The notes: generated from the sequence alone by a model not told the origin. Positions 17,601 through 25,465 are shown, counted from the first letter of the stretch. The stretch: 39,642 nucleotides of DNA from Actinotalea ferrariae CF5-4 (GCF_000603945.1 NZ_AXCW01000003.1:1-39642); one strand, 5' to 3'. Numbers and translations are program-made.

Positions 17601-18650
17601 ATCCAGCTGCGCGAGAACACCGACGAGTCCCTGTGGTGCTCCTCGAGCAACGTGCCCTGCGGCTACACCTCGGCGCGCATCTCGACGATGGACAAGCAGG
17701 AGTTCCTGCACGGTCGCATCGAGGCCCGGGTCAAGGTCCCCGGCGGCGAGGGCCTGTGGCCCGCGTTCTGGACGCTCGGGAACGACTTCCTCGACGTCGG
17801 ATGGCCGCAGACCGGCGAGATCGACATCATGGAGCACGTCGAGGGCGACAACGGTCAGCCGAACGAGGCGTTCGGCACGATCCACGGACCCGGGTACTCC
17901 GGCGGCCAGTCGATCGACGGCCGGGTCTACCTGCCGGAGGGCACGTCCTTCGCGGACGACTTCCACACCTTCACGGTCGAGTGGGAGCCCAACAGGATCA
18001 CCTGGTTCATGGACGGCGAGCGGTTCCACCAGGTGACGCCGGCCGACCTGCCCGCGGGCTCGGAGTGGGTGTTCGAGCACCCGTTCTTCCTCATCGCGAA
18101 CCTGGCGATCGGGGGCAACTTCGGCGGCACCATCGCCGACGACCTGGAGCTCCCGGCGTCGTACCTCATCGACTACATCAAGGTCGAGCAGGCGCCGGAC
18201 ACGGCCGAGCGCTTCGAGGCGACGTTCGTCGACGACGAGGCGGGGTGGCAGCAGATCAGCATCCCGTTCGCCGACTTCGAGCGCTCCGCGGACCAGCCCG
18301 CGGGTGCGCCGGACAACGGCCTGACCCTGACCGCGGTCCACGGCTACGGCCTGGACCTCGGCGACTCGGTCCCCGCCGGCGACGAGGTGCTGCTCGACCG
18401 GGTCACCCTGGGCGTCGTCGACGGCGGCTCGGAGGAGCCGGCGCCGTCCGGACCCCCGTGGGGCAAGGGCGGTCGGTTCGGTCCCGGCGGGCCGTTCGGC
18501 CCGGGGGGGCCGTTCGGTCCCGGCGGGCCGGGCGAGCCGGCCGGTCCCGGGGGCCGCTTCGGTCCCGGTGGGCCGACGGCGGGCGACCGCACCGACGCCG
18601 GCGCCACGACGCCGGGACGTCCGACGGGGACGGCGCCGCTGAGGCGCTGA
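14613..18650 (+). CDS. secreted GH16 beta-glucanase with CBM-like and Calx-beta repeats
   Basis: This is a 1345-residue exported enzyme. The signal peptide is residues 1-28 (cut after AAAA). Order of domains: CBM-like 1 (29-210), Calx-beta 1 (210-325), CBM-like 2 (330-520), CBM-like 3 (520-710), Calx-beta 2 (712-840), first half of CBM-like 4 (841-940), GH16 (942-1198), second half of CBM-like 4 (1200-1270), then a Gly/Pro/Phe-rich tail. The GH16 catalytic motif is EIDIMEHVEG, with Glu1069 as nucleophile, Asp1071 and Glu1074 as acid/base. GH16 enzymes of this type cut beta-1,3- or mixed-linked glucans such as laminarin. The CBM-like copies share FWxxGTxSG and GNGAPNDG motifs. The GTG at 14613 follows an AGGTGGAG site. 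There is no cell-wall sorting signal, so it is probably released. Three upstream palindromes suggest sugar-dependent repression. Confidence 0.9.
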   Translation: MARRRWIAAGLVPVTGLSMALSAPAAAATVSVLADFEGLTNEQLTGAGFYAYGGNGGGAGYGLETVAPGDALARPGQTEPTTVLSVGADVPAGFAGWGQNFASPQDASAFDGLQFWMHGTNSGAVFQSELIDGTDGERFDYPLTDSWTGWQLVQIPFAAYTYATDFNEASADRVLTTTALPGFIFPVVSTTGPVTWKVDDVAWYAGADVAPTVRFAAATSGVTEGGTATVEVRLTVAATEDVTVDWTTADGTATAGEDYTAAGGTLTIPAGSTTASVQVMTAQDTAVEGNETLTLTLANPTGAGATLGTATHTLTIRDDDAAEAQPVWDNTRLVEGFDTAGPLPVTPDGVTGGYEFFADPTATVSAAAEVPPAPAPGSDAGDTALRLTMKAPSFAGVTQKLGEPGGAWTPQDWSRFDGLSFWFYGTNSGTSLFVDLLDNRNPGATTDDAERHSVVFTDDTVGWTYVELPFSTFTRKEIGNGAPNDGLNLTAVHGWAIGATAVPTERTWYLEDVSLTVPETVVDEFEYDGGLPSGTDANGLGLGFQTYSGNGGSVTAEVVTDERTAARPGAEDGNSALGLTLDVPHGTWAGISHAFSADGVWTPQDWSGSQGVNFWLLGQGTGDTVYVDVIENRSPGSTRDDAERYSASFTDADPGWTFVELEWADFTRKDIGNGAPNDGFTLDEVHGYAIGVAQTDGEQQYLVDRFTRWGASLADVPLLVGFDRGVYQAAEGAPQTVTVTLGRAAEETVTVDYATLDTTDRTRTEDVPAALGRDYVATSGTLTFAPGETEKTFSVELPDDDKAELDKTVQVALSGVTGPGELSPFARFASITIEDDDARDPALIEDFEDEAGLWRAEGSALDTIRVTAGDALAYRGQATDEGVARITVEEPGATVRRDFAQSQDWSDGKGLTFWYRGTGSGEPVTLTLRDDDAPDPGPDGWTERVYFDDFDAPAGTPVDPTSWSNETGGWGWGNQESQFYTPGSENVWQDGEGNLEIQLRENTDESLWCSSSNVPCGYTSARISTMDKQEFLHGRIEARVKVPGGEGLWPAFWTLGNDFLDVGWPQTGEIDIMEHVEGDNGQPNEAFGTIHGPGYSGGQSIDGRVYLPEGTSFADDFHTFTVEWEPNRITWFMDGERFHQVTPADLPAGSEWVFEHPFFLIANLAIGGNFGGTIADDLELPASYLIDYIKVEQAPDTAERFEATFVDDEAGWQQISIPFADFERSADQPAGAPDNGLTLTAVHGYGLDLGDSVPAGDEVLLDRVTLGVVDGGSEEPAPSGPPWGKGGRFGPGGPFGPGGPFGPGGPGEPAGPGGRFGPGGPTAGDRTDAGATTPGRPTGTAPLRR
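18469..18576 (+). repeat. Gly-Pro-Phe coding tandem repeat
   Basis: Near-identical units of about 18 bp encode the tail (R/P)FGPGG repeated about five times, with one diverged unit (GEPAGPGG). It is the low-complexity end of the GH16 protein and likely changes length by slippage. A flexible or wall-interacting tail is possible. Confidence 0.7.
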
Positions 18651-18690
18651 CGCCCTGACCGACGGCGCGCCGTCGTCGTCGTCGCACCAC

Positions 18691-18730
18691 GGAGCCCCGC
18701 GTCCGGACCTCGAGTCCGGCGCGGGGCTCC
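18691..18730 (+). terminator. strong hairpin terminator after the glucanase gene
   Basis: GGAGCCCCGCGTCCGGAC pairs with GTCCGGCGCGGGGCTCC around the loop CTCGA: a 17-bp stem with one bulged T. It lies 40 bp after the stop codon. There is no U-tract. Confidence 0.75.
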
Positions 18731-18806
18731 GCTGCGTCCTGGCCGGACCCGCGGCGTCGTCGGAAGCGCAGTTCCGCGATCGCCCCCGTCAGGGCATCCT
18801 GTTCCG

Positions 18807-19631
18807 GTGCCCGCGATGACGCTCCCCGCCACCGAGGCCCCACCCGCGCTCTCGTGGAAGCTCGCGCCCGCCGCGGGCGTCTCCGCGTCCGCCGTGCTGC
18901 TCTTCGGTGTGCACGTCCGGCCGCTCGGCTACGTCGTGCTCGTCCTCAGCCTGGCCGCCGCGTGGCTCGTCGACCGGCCGCTCGCCAAGGACCTGCTGCT
19001 CATCGGCCTGGGCATCGCGATCGTCAGCACCACGTCCATGGAGGCCGACGTCTCCTGGCCGCGGTTCTTCGCGATCGGCACGGCGCTGACCCTCGCGGTG
19101 CTCGTGCCGTTCCTCGTCGACCGGTTCGTCTACCGGCGCCGGGCGATCCGGTTCCCGTGGCGGACGGGGCAGCGCTGGCCGCGGCGCGAGAAGGCGTACA
19201 TCCTCGCGGTGCCCCTGCTGGGCTGGGCGATCCTGCCGTACTACTTCATCAGCTCGGGCGCGTACCGGAACTGGCCGGACATCACCTCGCCGAGCGAGCT
19301 GGGCCGGTTCTTCGTCGGCGTGAACGGCGTCGGCACGTGGGACGAGCTGTTCTTCATCTGCACGTGCTTCGCCCTGCTGCTGCGGCACTTCCGGCCGTGG
19401 CAGGCGAACCTGCTCCAGACGGCGATCTTCGTGGCGTTCCTGTGGGAGCTCGGCTACCGCGAGTGGGGCCCGCTGCTGACCATCCCGTTCGCCCTGCTCC
19501 AGGGTCTGATCTTCACGCGGACGCGGTCGCTGACGCTCGTGCTCGTGGTGCACCTGCTGTTCGACGCCATCGTCTTCATGGCGATCGTCCACGCGAACAA
19601 CCCGCACCTCTTCGCGATCTTCGTCTACTGA
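18807..19631 (+). CDS. CPBP family intramembrane protein (Abi/CAAX type)
   Basis: This is a 274-residue membrane protein with about seven hydrophobic segments. The C-terminal half resembles the CPBP glutamic-type intramembrane protease family: TWDELFFICTCF in place of the usual EExxxR motif, LWELGYREWGP, and HLLFDAIVF (HxxxD) near the end. The first motif has only DE and no Arg, so it belongs to a divergent branch, and protease activity is uncertain. The start is the GTG at 18807 or the ATG at 18816; neither has a clear ribosome-binding site. It follows the glucanase terminator and is convergent with the next gene. Confidence 0.75.
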   Translation: MPAMTLPATEAPPALSWKLAPAAGVSASAVLLFGVHVRPLGYVVLVLSLAAAWLVDRPLAKDLLLIGLGIAIVSTTSMEADVSWPRFFAIGTALTLAVLVPFLVDRFVYRRRAIRFPWRTGQRWPRREKAYILAVPLLGWAILPYYFISSGAYRNWPDITSPSELGRFFVGVNGVGTWDELFFICTCFALLLRHFRPWQANLLQTAIFVAFLWELGYREWGPLLTIPFALLQGLIFTRTRSLTLVLVVHLLFDAIVFMAIVHANNPHLFAIFVY

Positions 19632-19665
19632 CCGGCCCCGCCGGCGCCGCGCCCCGGGGCGGAAC

Positions 19666-20991
19666 TCACCAGGGGAGGTAGTACGTCAGGAGGTCCGCCG
19701 TCATCGGCGGGAAGAGGGTCTCGAAGAGCTCGGGGTCCGGTCCCGGGTAGACGTCGGGCCGGCGTCGGGCCAGGCCGTGCATCCCCAGCGGACCGAGGAG
19801 CAGGTCGGCGAGGTGGGTCGGTGCCACACCGGCCCCGCCGTGCTCGCCCGGCCCCTGCATCGGGCCGCCGACGACGACCGGGCCCAGCGCGCCGTCGTCG
19901 GCGACGGTCATGCGGTAGTGCCGCCCGAAGGTCGACAGCAGCACCTCGCGCCGGTCCAGCCCGGCGGCGACGAGCCGCTCGCCGAGGACCGGTCGCAGCG
20001 CGTCGAGGAGCGTCTCCGGCCGCTCGATCCGCACGTAGTACTGCTCGGCCAGCTCGTCGGGCGGCGCGAGCGACGGCTCCCATGCCCGGCCGGTCACCGT
20101 GAGCGGTCGGTGCACGAGGTGCGGGGCCGCCCCGGGGAAGCCTCCGACGACGGCGCGCAGCAGCAGGTCCGCGGCCTCGTCGTCCGCCGCGGCGGGCTCG
20201 GCGACGAGCACCCGCCCGTCGTCGGGCGGGGCGGTCCGGACGCTGCCGACGACGACCCCGCCCCGCTCCACCACCCACGTGGTGGAGGCGTCGTGCTCGA
20301 GCAGCCAGCGCCGCCGGGCCGGCGGGTGCGGCATCACGACGTCGTACGCGGACTGGGCCGCGTCCTGGAGGGCGGCGAGCGCCGGGAGGTCCGCCGCGGT
20401 CGCCGTGCGCAGGGCCGGGTGGGCGGGGCTCGTGCGCGGTGCGGGGACGGGGGCGCCGGACGAGGCCGGGCCGCCTGACGTCGGGTGGCCCGCGAGCGAG
20501 CGGGCGCGGGGCATGTCGATCACGTACTCGTAGCCGAACAGCCGGTAGAAGTACGGGATCCCGATCATGACCTGGAGCAGGTGGCCGCGGGCGGCGGACC
20601 GCTCGTGCGCCCAGCCCATGAGCGCCCGGACGAGCCCGCGGCCCTCGTACGCGCGGTCGGTCGCGACGAGCTCCACCTGTCCCGCCGGGAGGACCACGCC
20701 GCCCACCCGACCGGCCCCGCCGTCGCCCGCGTGCCCGCCGGACCGCCCGCCGAGACGCCCGCCGACCCGGACCGTCTCGTCCAGGAGCGTCGCGGTCGAG
20801 ACCACCCGGTCGCCGTCGACGACGACGGCGCACGCCTCCCACCCGAGGTCCGGGTCCTCGACGGCGAGCCGGTGGTCGAGGGCGTCGGCCTCCGCGCCCC
20901 GGTCGGCGAGCAGGGAGCCGATCTGGTCGAGGTCGGCGGGGCGGGCGGTCCGCAGCACGAGGCCGTCGGGCAGCGGGGACGTCGTCATCAT
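19666..20991 (-). CDS. GNAT family N-acetyltransferase (two-domain)
   Basis: This is a 441-residue cytosolic protein. The first GNAT domain is at about residues 10-175 with the acetyl-CoA loop YEGRGLVRALMGWAHE and the typical IGIPYFYRLFGYEYVIDMP. It has a Gly-rich insertion (GGRLGGRSGGHAGDGGAG). A second, weaker GNAT-like domain spans about 200-330 (LRTATAADLPALAALQ, WVVERGGVVVGSVRT). The C-terminal 110 residues end in FPPMTADLLTYYLPW, which I know from this actinobacterial family. The overall plan recalls Eis-type enzymes, but the substrate is unknown. Two adjacent ATG codons (20991 and 20988) are possible starts. The longer upstream frame is non-coding. Confidence 0.8.
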   Translation of the reverse strand: MMTTSPLPDGLVLRTARPADLDQIGSLLADRGAEADALDHRLAVEDPDLGWEACAVVVDGDRVVSTATLLDETVRVGGRLGGRSGGHAGDGGAGRVGGVVLPAGQVELVATDRAYEGRGLVRALMGWAHERSAARGHLLQVMIGIPYFYRLFGYEYVIDMPRARSLAGHPTSGGPASSGAPVPAPRTSPAHPALRTATAADLPALAALQDAAQSAYDVVMPHPPARRRWLLEHDASTTWVVERGGVVVGSVRTAPPDDGRVLVAEPAAADDEAADLLLRAVVGGFPGAAPHLVHRPLTVTGRAWEPSLAPPDELAEQYYVRIERPETLLDALRPVLGERLVAAGLDRREVLLSTFGRHYRMTVADDGALGPVVVGGPMQGPGEHGGAGVAPTHLADLLLGPLGMHGLARRRPDVYPGPDPELFETLFPPMTADLLTYYLPW

Positions 20992-21076
20992 GCCGCGAGC
21001 CTGCCGCCGCGGGGCCGGACGGTCCACCGCTTTGGCCGACCCGGTGCCCGTGGGGAGCTCGAGAGGGGTGGGTCGA

Positions 21077-21712
21077 TCAGGCCCTGATCTGCGTCGCCGG
21101 TGCGCCGGTGAGGCGGGAGACGACGTCGACCGCCTGGTCCCACCAGCGGGTGTAGTGCTGGGGGTCGGCGTTGCGCTGGACGCGGTGGGCGACGAGCGTC
21201 GGCGCCATCGCGTCGCGGCCCTCGACGCCGGAGAGCGCGCGGAAGAACGACTGGGCGCTGGCGGTCGGGTCCATCCGCTGCGCGAGCGTGCCCCACGCGC
21301 CGTTGTCGCGCTGCTGGAAGAGGCCGCGGCTGTCGGGCCCGGCACGGTCGCCGTGGTCCAGGACGCGCAGGGACGACTCCCCGAGCGCGGTCATGACGCC
21401 GATCACCTGGTCGCGCAGGGACAGCCCCATCCCCTGCCCCGCGCGGACGACCGCCGCGGCGTTGCGCACCTGCTCGGCCGTCAGTCCGGACACCGCCGGC
21501 AGGGCGTCCGCGACGGCGCCGCCCGCGCCTGGCCGGGCGGTCCCTGCCACGGTCTCCCGCTCCAGCACGGCCGCGAACGACGACGCCCCGGCCGTCCCTG
21601 GCCGGTCGGGGGACACGGGGGTGACGCCCGCCGTCGGGCGCGCCGCCGACACCGTCGCGATCGTCTGCTGGATCGCGGCGATGCGCGCGCTGATCGCGGC
21701 GATGCCGTCCAC
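21077..21712 (-). CDS. lysozyme-like (SLT-fold) protein, related to flagellar-locus proteins
   Basis: This is a 211-residue protein. It starts GIAAISARIAAIQQTIATVS, followed by a low-complexity linker and SSFAAVLE. That N-terminus looks like the small lytic proteins found in actinobacterial flagellar clusters. The C-terminal 130 residues form a lysozyme-like domain: VRAGQGMGLSLRDQVIGVMTALGESSL contains the likely catalytic Glu, followed by HGDRAGPDSRGLFQQRDNGAWG. The domain is seen in many secreted peptidoglycan-cleaving proteins. No signal peptide is evident, so export could need a dedicated route. The GTG at 21712 has an AGGAGAGG site and is chosen over the long upstream frame. No flagellar genes are in the window. 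Confidence 0.7.
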   Translation of the reverse strand: MDGIAAISARIAAIQQTIATVSAARPTAGVTPVSPDRPGTAGASSFAAVLERETVAGTARPGAGGAVADALPAVSGLTAEQVRNAAAVVRAGQGMGLSLRDQVIGVMTALGESSLRVLDHGDRAGPDSRGLFQQRDNGAWGTLAQRMDPTASAQSFFRALSGVEGRDAMAPTLVAHRVQRNADPQHYTRWWDQAVDVVSRLTGAPATQIRA

Positions 21713-21921
21713 GGTGGCCTCTCCTGGATGACGGGGCGACGGACCCATCGGCGGGCGGGCCCTCGGGCTGAAAGGTCGGACCGGAGGTGAGCCCGCACCG
21801 TCGACCGTGGGCGCAGGCCTGTCAGTCCGTGGCGCACCGGACACCCCACCGGGTACGCCGGAAAGCGCCGGGACGACGCCCCCGGTCGATCCCTCGACGG
21901 GCCGCACGGGGCGTCTCCGCC

Positions 21922-21927
21922 TAGGCT
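21922..21927 (+). promoter_or_regulatory. putative -10 box of the DUF418-type gene
   Basis: TAGGCT fits the TAnnnT pattern and lies about 40 bp before the ATG, which has an AGGAACGGAG site. No clear -35 was seen. The rest of this 255-bp divergent spacer holds nothing else recognised. Confidence 0.35.
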
Positions 21928-21967
21928 CGATCAAGGCCCGGGACGACCGGGAGCAGGAACGGAGCGC

Positions 21968-23092
21968 ATGGCGGACGCGACGGACACGTCGAGCGAGGCA
22001 CGGCCCAGCGGGTTCGCGCCTGCCGTCGACGTACCCGCACGCGAGGGTCGGCCACCGACGCGGCGCCTGACCGGCGTCGACGTGGCCCGGGGCCTGGCGC
22101 TCATCGGCATGATCATCGTCAACGTCGGACCGGCCGAGGCCCAGGGCCTCCTGCACCGCCTCTACCTCCTGCCGTACGGGCGGGCGTCCATCCTCTTCGT
22201 CGTCATCGCCGGGCTCGGCATGGGGTTCATGCTCCGTCCGCGCCCGGGCGTCAGGACGCCCTGGGGGGTGGTGCTCTGGCGTGCGGCGATCCTCCTGCTC
22301 GGCGGGCTCGCCCTCCAGCGCCTGACCGACGACGTGTCGGTGATCCTGCCCGTGTACGGCGTGCTGTTCGTCCTCGGCCTGGTCGTGCACCGCGCCCCCC
22401 GGGCCGTCGTGCTCGGGCTCGCCCTGGTCATGACCGTGGTCGGCCCGGTCCTCTACGTCGGGCACCTCCTGACCGCGGGCGCGGACCACCACACCGGGCC
22501 GCCGCTGGAGCTGGGCAACCCGGTCGCCGAGGTGGTGCACGGGCTCGTCCTGTCCGGGCGGTACCCGCTGGTCACGTGGTGCGTGCCGTTCCTGGTCGGG
22601 CTGTGGGTGTCCCGCCTGGACCTGCGCGACCGGGCCGTCCTGCACCGGATGGTCGTGTGGGGCGCCGTCGCCGCGGTCCTGGGCTTCGCGCTGAGCCTGC
22701 TCTCCATGAGCATCCTCGACCGCGAGGGGGACGTCGGCTACGCGCGGCTCCTCACCGGCGCCGCGCACGGCCAGATGCCGCTGTGGCTGGTCAGCAGCGT
22801 CGGCGGCGCCCTCGCGGTGGTCGCGGCCTGCGTCCTCCTCGGCTCGCGGGCCCCCTGGTTCACCGGTCCGCTCATCGCCGCCGGCCGGCTCGCGCTGACC
22901 CTGTACGTGCTGCATGTCCTGGTCCTCGCCGCGGTCAAGCCCGACGGCGGCTTCACCCTCGCGCAGGGCATGGCCGTCAGCGCCGTGCTGACCGTCACCT
23001 TCCTCGTGCTGGCCGTGCTGTGGCGTCGCGTCGCCGACGTCGGCCCGCTCGAGTGGGTGCTGCGCGCGTCGTGGTGGCGCACCGCCCGCTGA
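21968..23092 (+). CDS. DUF418/HGSNAT-type acyltransferase membrane protein
   Basis: This is a 374-residue integral membrane protein with about ten hydrophobic segments. It begins with a 33-residue polar region, then RLTGVDVARGLALIGMIIVNVGP, the start motif of the DUF418/DUF1624 (heparan-alpha-glucosaminide N-acetyltransferase-like) superfamily. Later PYGRASILFVVIAGLGMGFML and LPVYGVLFVLGL match the family. Members are thought to move acyl groups across or at the membrane onto wall sugars or other products; the substrate here is unknown. The gamma-glutamyltransferase gene follows on the same strand after 87 bp, so they may share a transcript. Confidence 0.8.
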   Translation: MADATDTSSEARPSGFAPAVDVPAREGRPPTRRLTGVDVARGLALIGMIIVNVGPAEAQGLLHRLYLLPYGRASILFVVIAGLGMGFMLRPRPGVRTPWGVVLWRAAILLLGGLALQRLTDDVSVILPVYGVLFVLGLVVHRAPRAVVLGLALVMTVVGPVLYVGHLLTAGADHHTGPPLELGNPVAEVVHGLVLSGRYPLVTWCVPFLVGLWVSRLDLRDRAVLHRMVVWGAVAAVLGFALSLLSMSILDREGDVGYARLLTGAAHGQMPLWLVSSVGGALAVVAACVLLGSRAPWFTGPLIAAGRLALTLYVLHVLVLAAVKPDGGFTLAQGMAVSAVLTVTFLVLAVLWRRVADVGPLEWVLRASWWRTAR

Positions 23093-23179
23093 GCGCGTGT
23101 CGCCACCTCGACCCGGCCCCGTCGACCCGGTCCCGTCAGTCCCGTCCCGTCCGTCCCCGACCCCGAGGAGCCCCCGCCG

Positions 23180-24901
23180 ATGACCCCCCGCCGACGACGT
23201 CACGCCGCCGGTTCGCACCCTCCCGTCGCGCACCACGCCCTCCGGCGGGGTCGGCTGCGCCGCTGGGCGGTCGGCACGGGTGTGCTGCTCGTGGCGGGGT
23301 GCACCACCTCGACGCCCACACCCCAGGCGACGCCGTCGGCGACCGAGGCACCGGCCCCGGTCGAGAGCACGCCGACGCCGACGCCGACCCCCGAGGCGGC
23401 GCTGGGCGCGTACGGCGTGAGCTCCGGACACCCGCTCGCCACCCGGGCGGGGATGGAGGTCCTGGAGCAGGGCGGGACCGCCGTCGACGCCGCGATCGCC
23501 GCAGCCTTCGCGGACGCGGTGATGCAGCCGGCGTCGTCGGGCATCGGCGGCGGGGGCGCGACGATCGTCGTCAGCGACGGCGAGGCGGTGAACTACGACT
23601 ACCGGGAGGTCGTCAACGCCGCCGGGGTCATCCCTCCGACCGGCACGGGCATCCCCGGGTTCGTCGCGGGCATGGCCGAGCTGCACGAGGAGCACGGGAC
23701 GCTCGAGTGGGCTGCGCTGCTCGAGCCGGCGATCGAGATCGCCGAGACCGGCGGACCCGTGTCCGGGTACCTCGCCCGCACGATCGACCGGGAGCTGGGC
23801 CGCGCCGTGACCGCGGGCCTGCCCCACTTCCGCCGCGCCGACGGCACGCCGCTGCAGGAGGGCGACCCGCTGGTCCAGACCGAGCTCGCGGCGACGATGC
23901 GGACGCTCGCGTCCGAGGGCCCCGACGCGTTCTACACCGGGTCGATGGTCGCCGCCCTCAGCGGCGTGGAGGGCATCGACGCGGAGTCCCTCGCCGCGTA
24001 CTCCGTGCAGCGCTCGGCGCCGGCCCGCGGGCCCGTCGGGGACTACACGATGCTGTCCGGCGCCCCGGCGCTGCCCGGCGCGGCGATCATCCAGATGGTC
24101 CAGATCGCCGAGGCCGCCGGCATCGCGGGCGTGGACCCGGCGTCGGCGGACTTCGTGGAGCTGCAGTCGCGCGCCTGGCAGGTCGCGGAGCAGTCGGTCC
24201 AGACCTGGTTCGGCGACCCGGCGTTCGTCGACGTCCCGGTGGACACGCTCACCGACCCGCAGGCGAACGCCGCCATCGCCGCAGGTCTGGGCGACGCCGC
24301 GACGACGTCGGCCCGCGTGCCCTACGACGGCGCCGCGAACACCACCCACATCTCCGTGGTGGACGCGGAGGGCACGGCCGTGTCGATGACCAACACGATC
24401 ACCAACTACTGGGGGTCCGGGCAGTACGTCGCCGGGTTCTTCATGAACGACCAGCTGGAGCGGTTCGGGGACATCGGGGCGACCGAGGCGAACCGGCCCG
24501 AGCCGGGCCGGCGCTCGGTGACCTGGAGCTCGCCGTCGATGCTGCTCGACGCCCAGGACCGGCCCGTCCTGGTCATCGGCACGCCGGGCGGGGGCCAGAT
24601 CCCGAACACGACGGCGCAGGTCGTCACCCTGTGGGCCCTGCACGGGCAGGAGCTGGAGCAGGCGGTCCCGGCGGAGCGGTTCCTGCTCACCGGCGGACGG
24701 CTGCGCCTGGAGTCGCCACGGCTGGCCGAGGAGCTGCGCGGGCGCGGCTACGACGTGCGGGTCACCAACCCCGACTCACCGGAGATCTACGGCTCGGTCC
24801 AGGCCCTGGAGATCGACTGGGAAACAGGGACGGTCCACGGGGTCGCGGACACCCGACGGTCCGCGGGCGTGGAGACCGCCGTCGGCGACCCGGGACGGTA
24901 G
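23180..24901 (+). CDS. ggt: gamma-glutamyltransferase, lipoprotein
   Basis: This is a 573-residue exported Ntn-hydrolase. The long basic N-terminus leads to the lipobox LVAGC (Cys at about residue 41), followed by a Thr/Pro-rich linker (STPTPTPTPE), so it would be anchored to the outer membrane face. The catalytic part starts at GAYGVSSGHPLATRAGMEVLEQGGTAVDAAIAA. Self-cleavage would occur before Thr388 in NTTHISVVD, which becomes the nucleophile of the small subunit. VSMTNTITNYWGSG and GTPGGGQIPNT follow as in the family. The enzyme transfers or hydrolyses gamma-glutamyl groups, for example from glutathione-like or polyglutamyl compounds. The ATG at 23180 has a GAGGAG site. Confidence 0.9.
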   Translation: MTPRRRRHAAGSHPPVAHHALRRGRLRRWAVGTGVLLVAGCTTSTPTPQATPSATEAPAPVESTPTPTPTPEAALGAYGVSSGHPLATRAGMEVLEQGGTAVDAAIAAAFADAVMQPASSGIGGGGATIVVSDGEAVNYDYREVVNAAGVIPPTGTGIPGFVAGMAELHEEHGTLEWAALLEPAIEIAETGGPVSGYLARTIDRELGRAVTAGLPHFRRADGTPLQEGDPLVQTELAATMRTLASEGPDAFYTGSMVAALSGVEGIDAESLAAYSVQRSAPARGPVGDYTMLSGAPALPGAAIIQMVQIAEAAGIAGVDPASADFVELQSRAWQVAEQSVQTWFGDPAFVDVPVDTLTDPQANAAIAAGLGDAATTSARVPYDGAANTTHISVVDAEGTAVSMTNTITNYWGSGQYVAGFFMNDQLERFGDIGATEANRPEPGRRSVTWSSPSMLLDAQDRPVLVIGTPGGGQIPNTTAQVVTLWALHGQELEQAVPAERFLLTGGRLRLESPRLAEELRGRGYDVRVTNPDSPEIYGSVQALEIDWETGTVHGVADTRRSAGVETAVGDPGR

Positions 24902-24949
24902 CCCGTCGGCGGGGCCGACGCCCGCCACGGTCCCCGGCCTCAGCAGTGG

Positions 24950-25465
24950 TCAGCCGCCGGCACGCCAGTCCGACCGAAGGACCTCGAACTGCTCGTAGTG
25001 GGACTCCACCCCGAGGAACGACTCGGCCCTGTCCCGCCCGATGCGGTTCAGTCCCGCCTTCGCCAGGACGCGGACCGAGGCCCGGTTCGCTGCGACCGCC
25101 TCGGCCCAGATCCGACGGAGGCCGAGCTCCTCGAACCCGTGGTCGATCGCTCTGATCGCGGCGACGGTCGCGCGCCCGTGGCCCCAGCGCGACGACGGAC
25201 CGATGACGTAGCCGAGCTCTCGTTCCTCCCGCTGCTCGCCGTACAGATCCACGTACCCGACGAGTTCGCCGGACTCGACCGCTGCCAGTCGGAGCAGCAG
25301 GGGATCAGGGTTGCGGATGCTCTCGCGCCACCACTGCACCCCCTCACCCGCGTCCGACGTCAACCGCCATCCAGCGTGAGCGGCAAACAGAGCGTCGGTC
25401 TGCCAGGACGCGAGGACGTGCGCATCAGCCGGCCCCAGGCGGCGCAGGGAGATGCGGTCAGCCAT
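24950..25465 (-). CDS. GNAT family N-acetyltransferase (RimJ-like)
   Basis: This 171-residue single-domain acetyltransferase resembles the RimJ/RimL group: ISLRRLGPADAHVLASW at the start, ELGYVIGPSSRWGHGRATVAAIRAIDHGF with the acetyl-CoA loop, then NRASVRVLAKAGLNRIGR near the end. The substrate is unknown. Such enzymes often modify a protein N-terminus or a small amine. The ATG at 25465 (MADRIS) is preferred over an upstream in-frame ATG at 25483. It is convergent with the gamma-glutamyltransferase gene, with only a weak hairpin (24905-24919) between them. Confidence 0.8.
   Translation of the reverse strand: MADRISLRRLGPADAHVLASWQTDALFAAHAGWRLTSDAGEGVQWWRESIRNPDPLLLRLAAVESGELVGYVDLYGEQREERELGYVIGPSSRWGHGRATVAAIRAIDHGFEELGLRRIWAEAVAANRASVRVLAKAGLNRIGRDRAESFLGVESHYEQFEVLRSDWRAGG

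Noticed and set aside
14532-18341. 1269-codon minus-strand open frame opposite the glucanase gene
   Set aside because: It has no recognisable domain and mirrors the codons of the GH16 gene, so it is a shadow.
23095-23179. CCCGTC-like repeats before the gamma-glutamyltransferase gene
   Set aside because: The units vary in length and order, so they look like simple GC-rich sequence and not a true repeat array.
22576-25155. 859-codon + strand frame crossing the DUF418-type and gamma-glutamyltransferase genes
   Set aside because: It is out of phase with both real genes and has only low-complexity Arg/Ala/Gly content.
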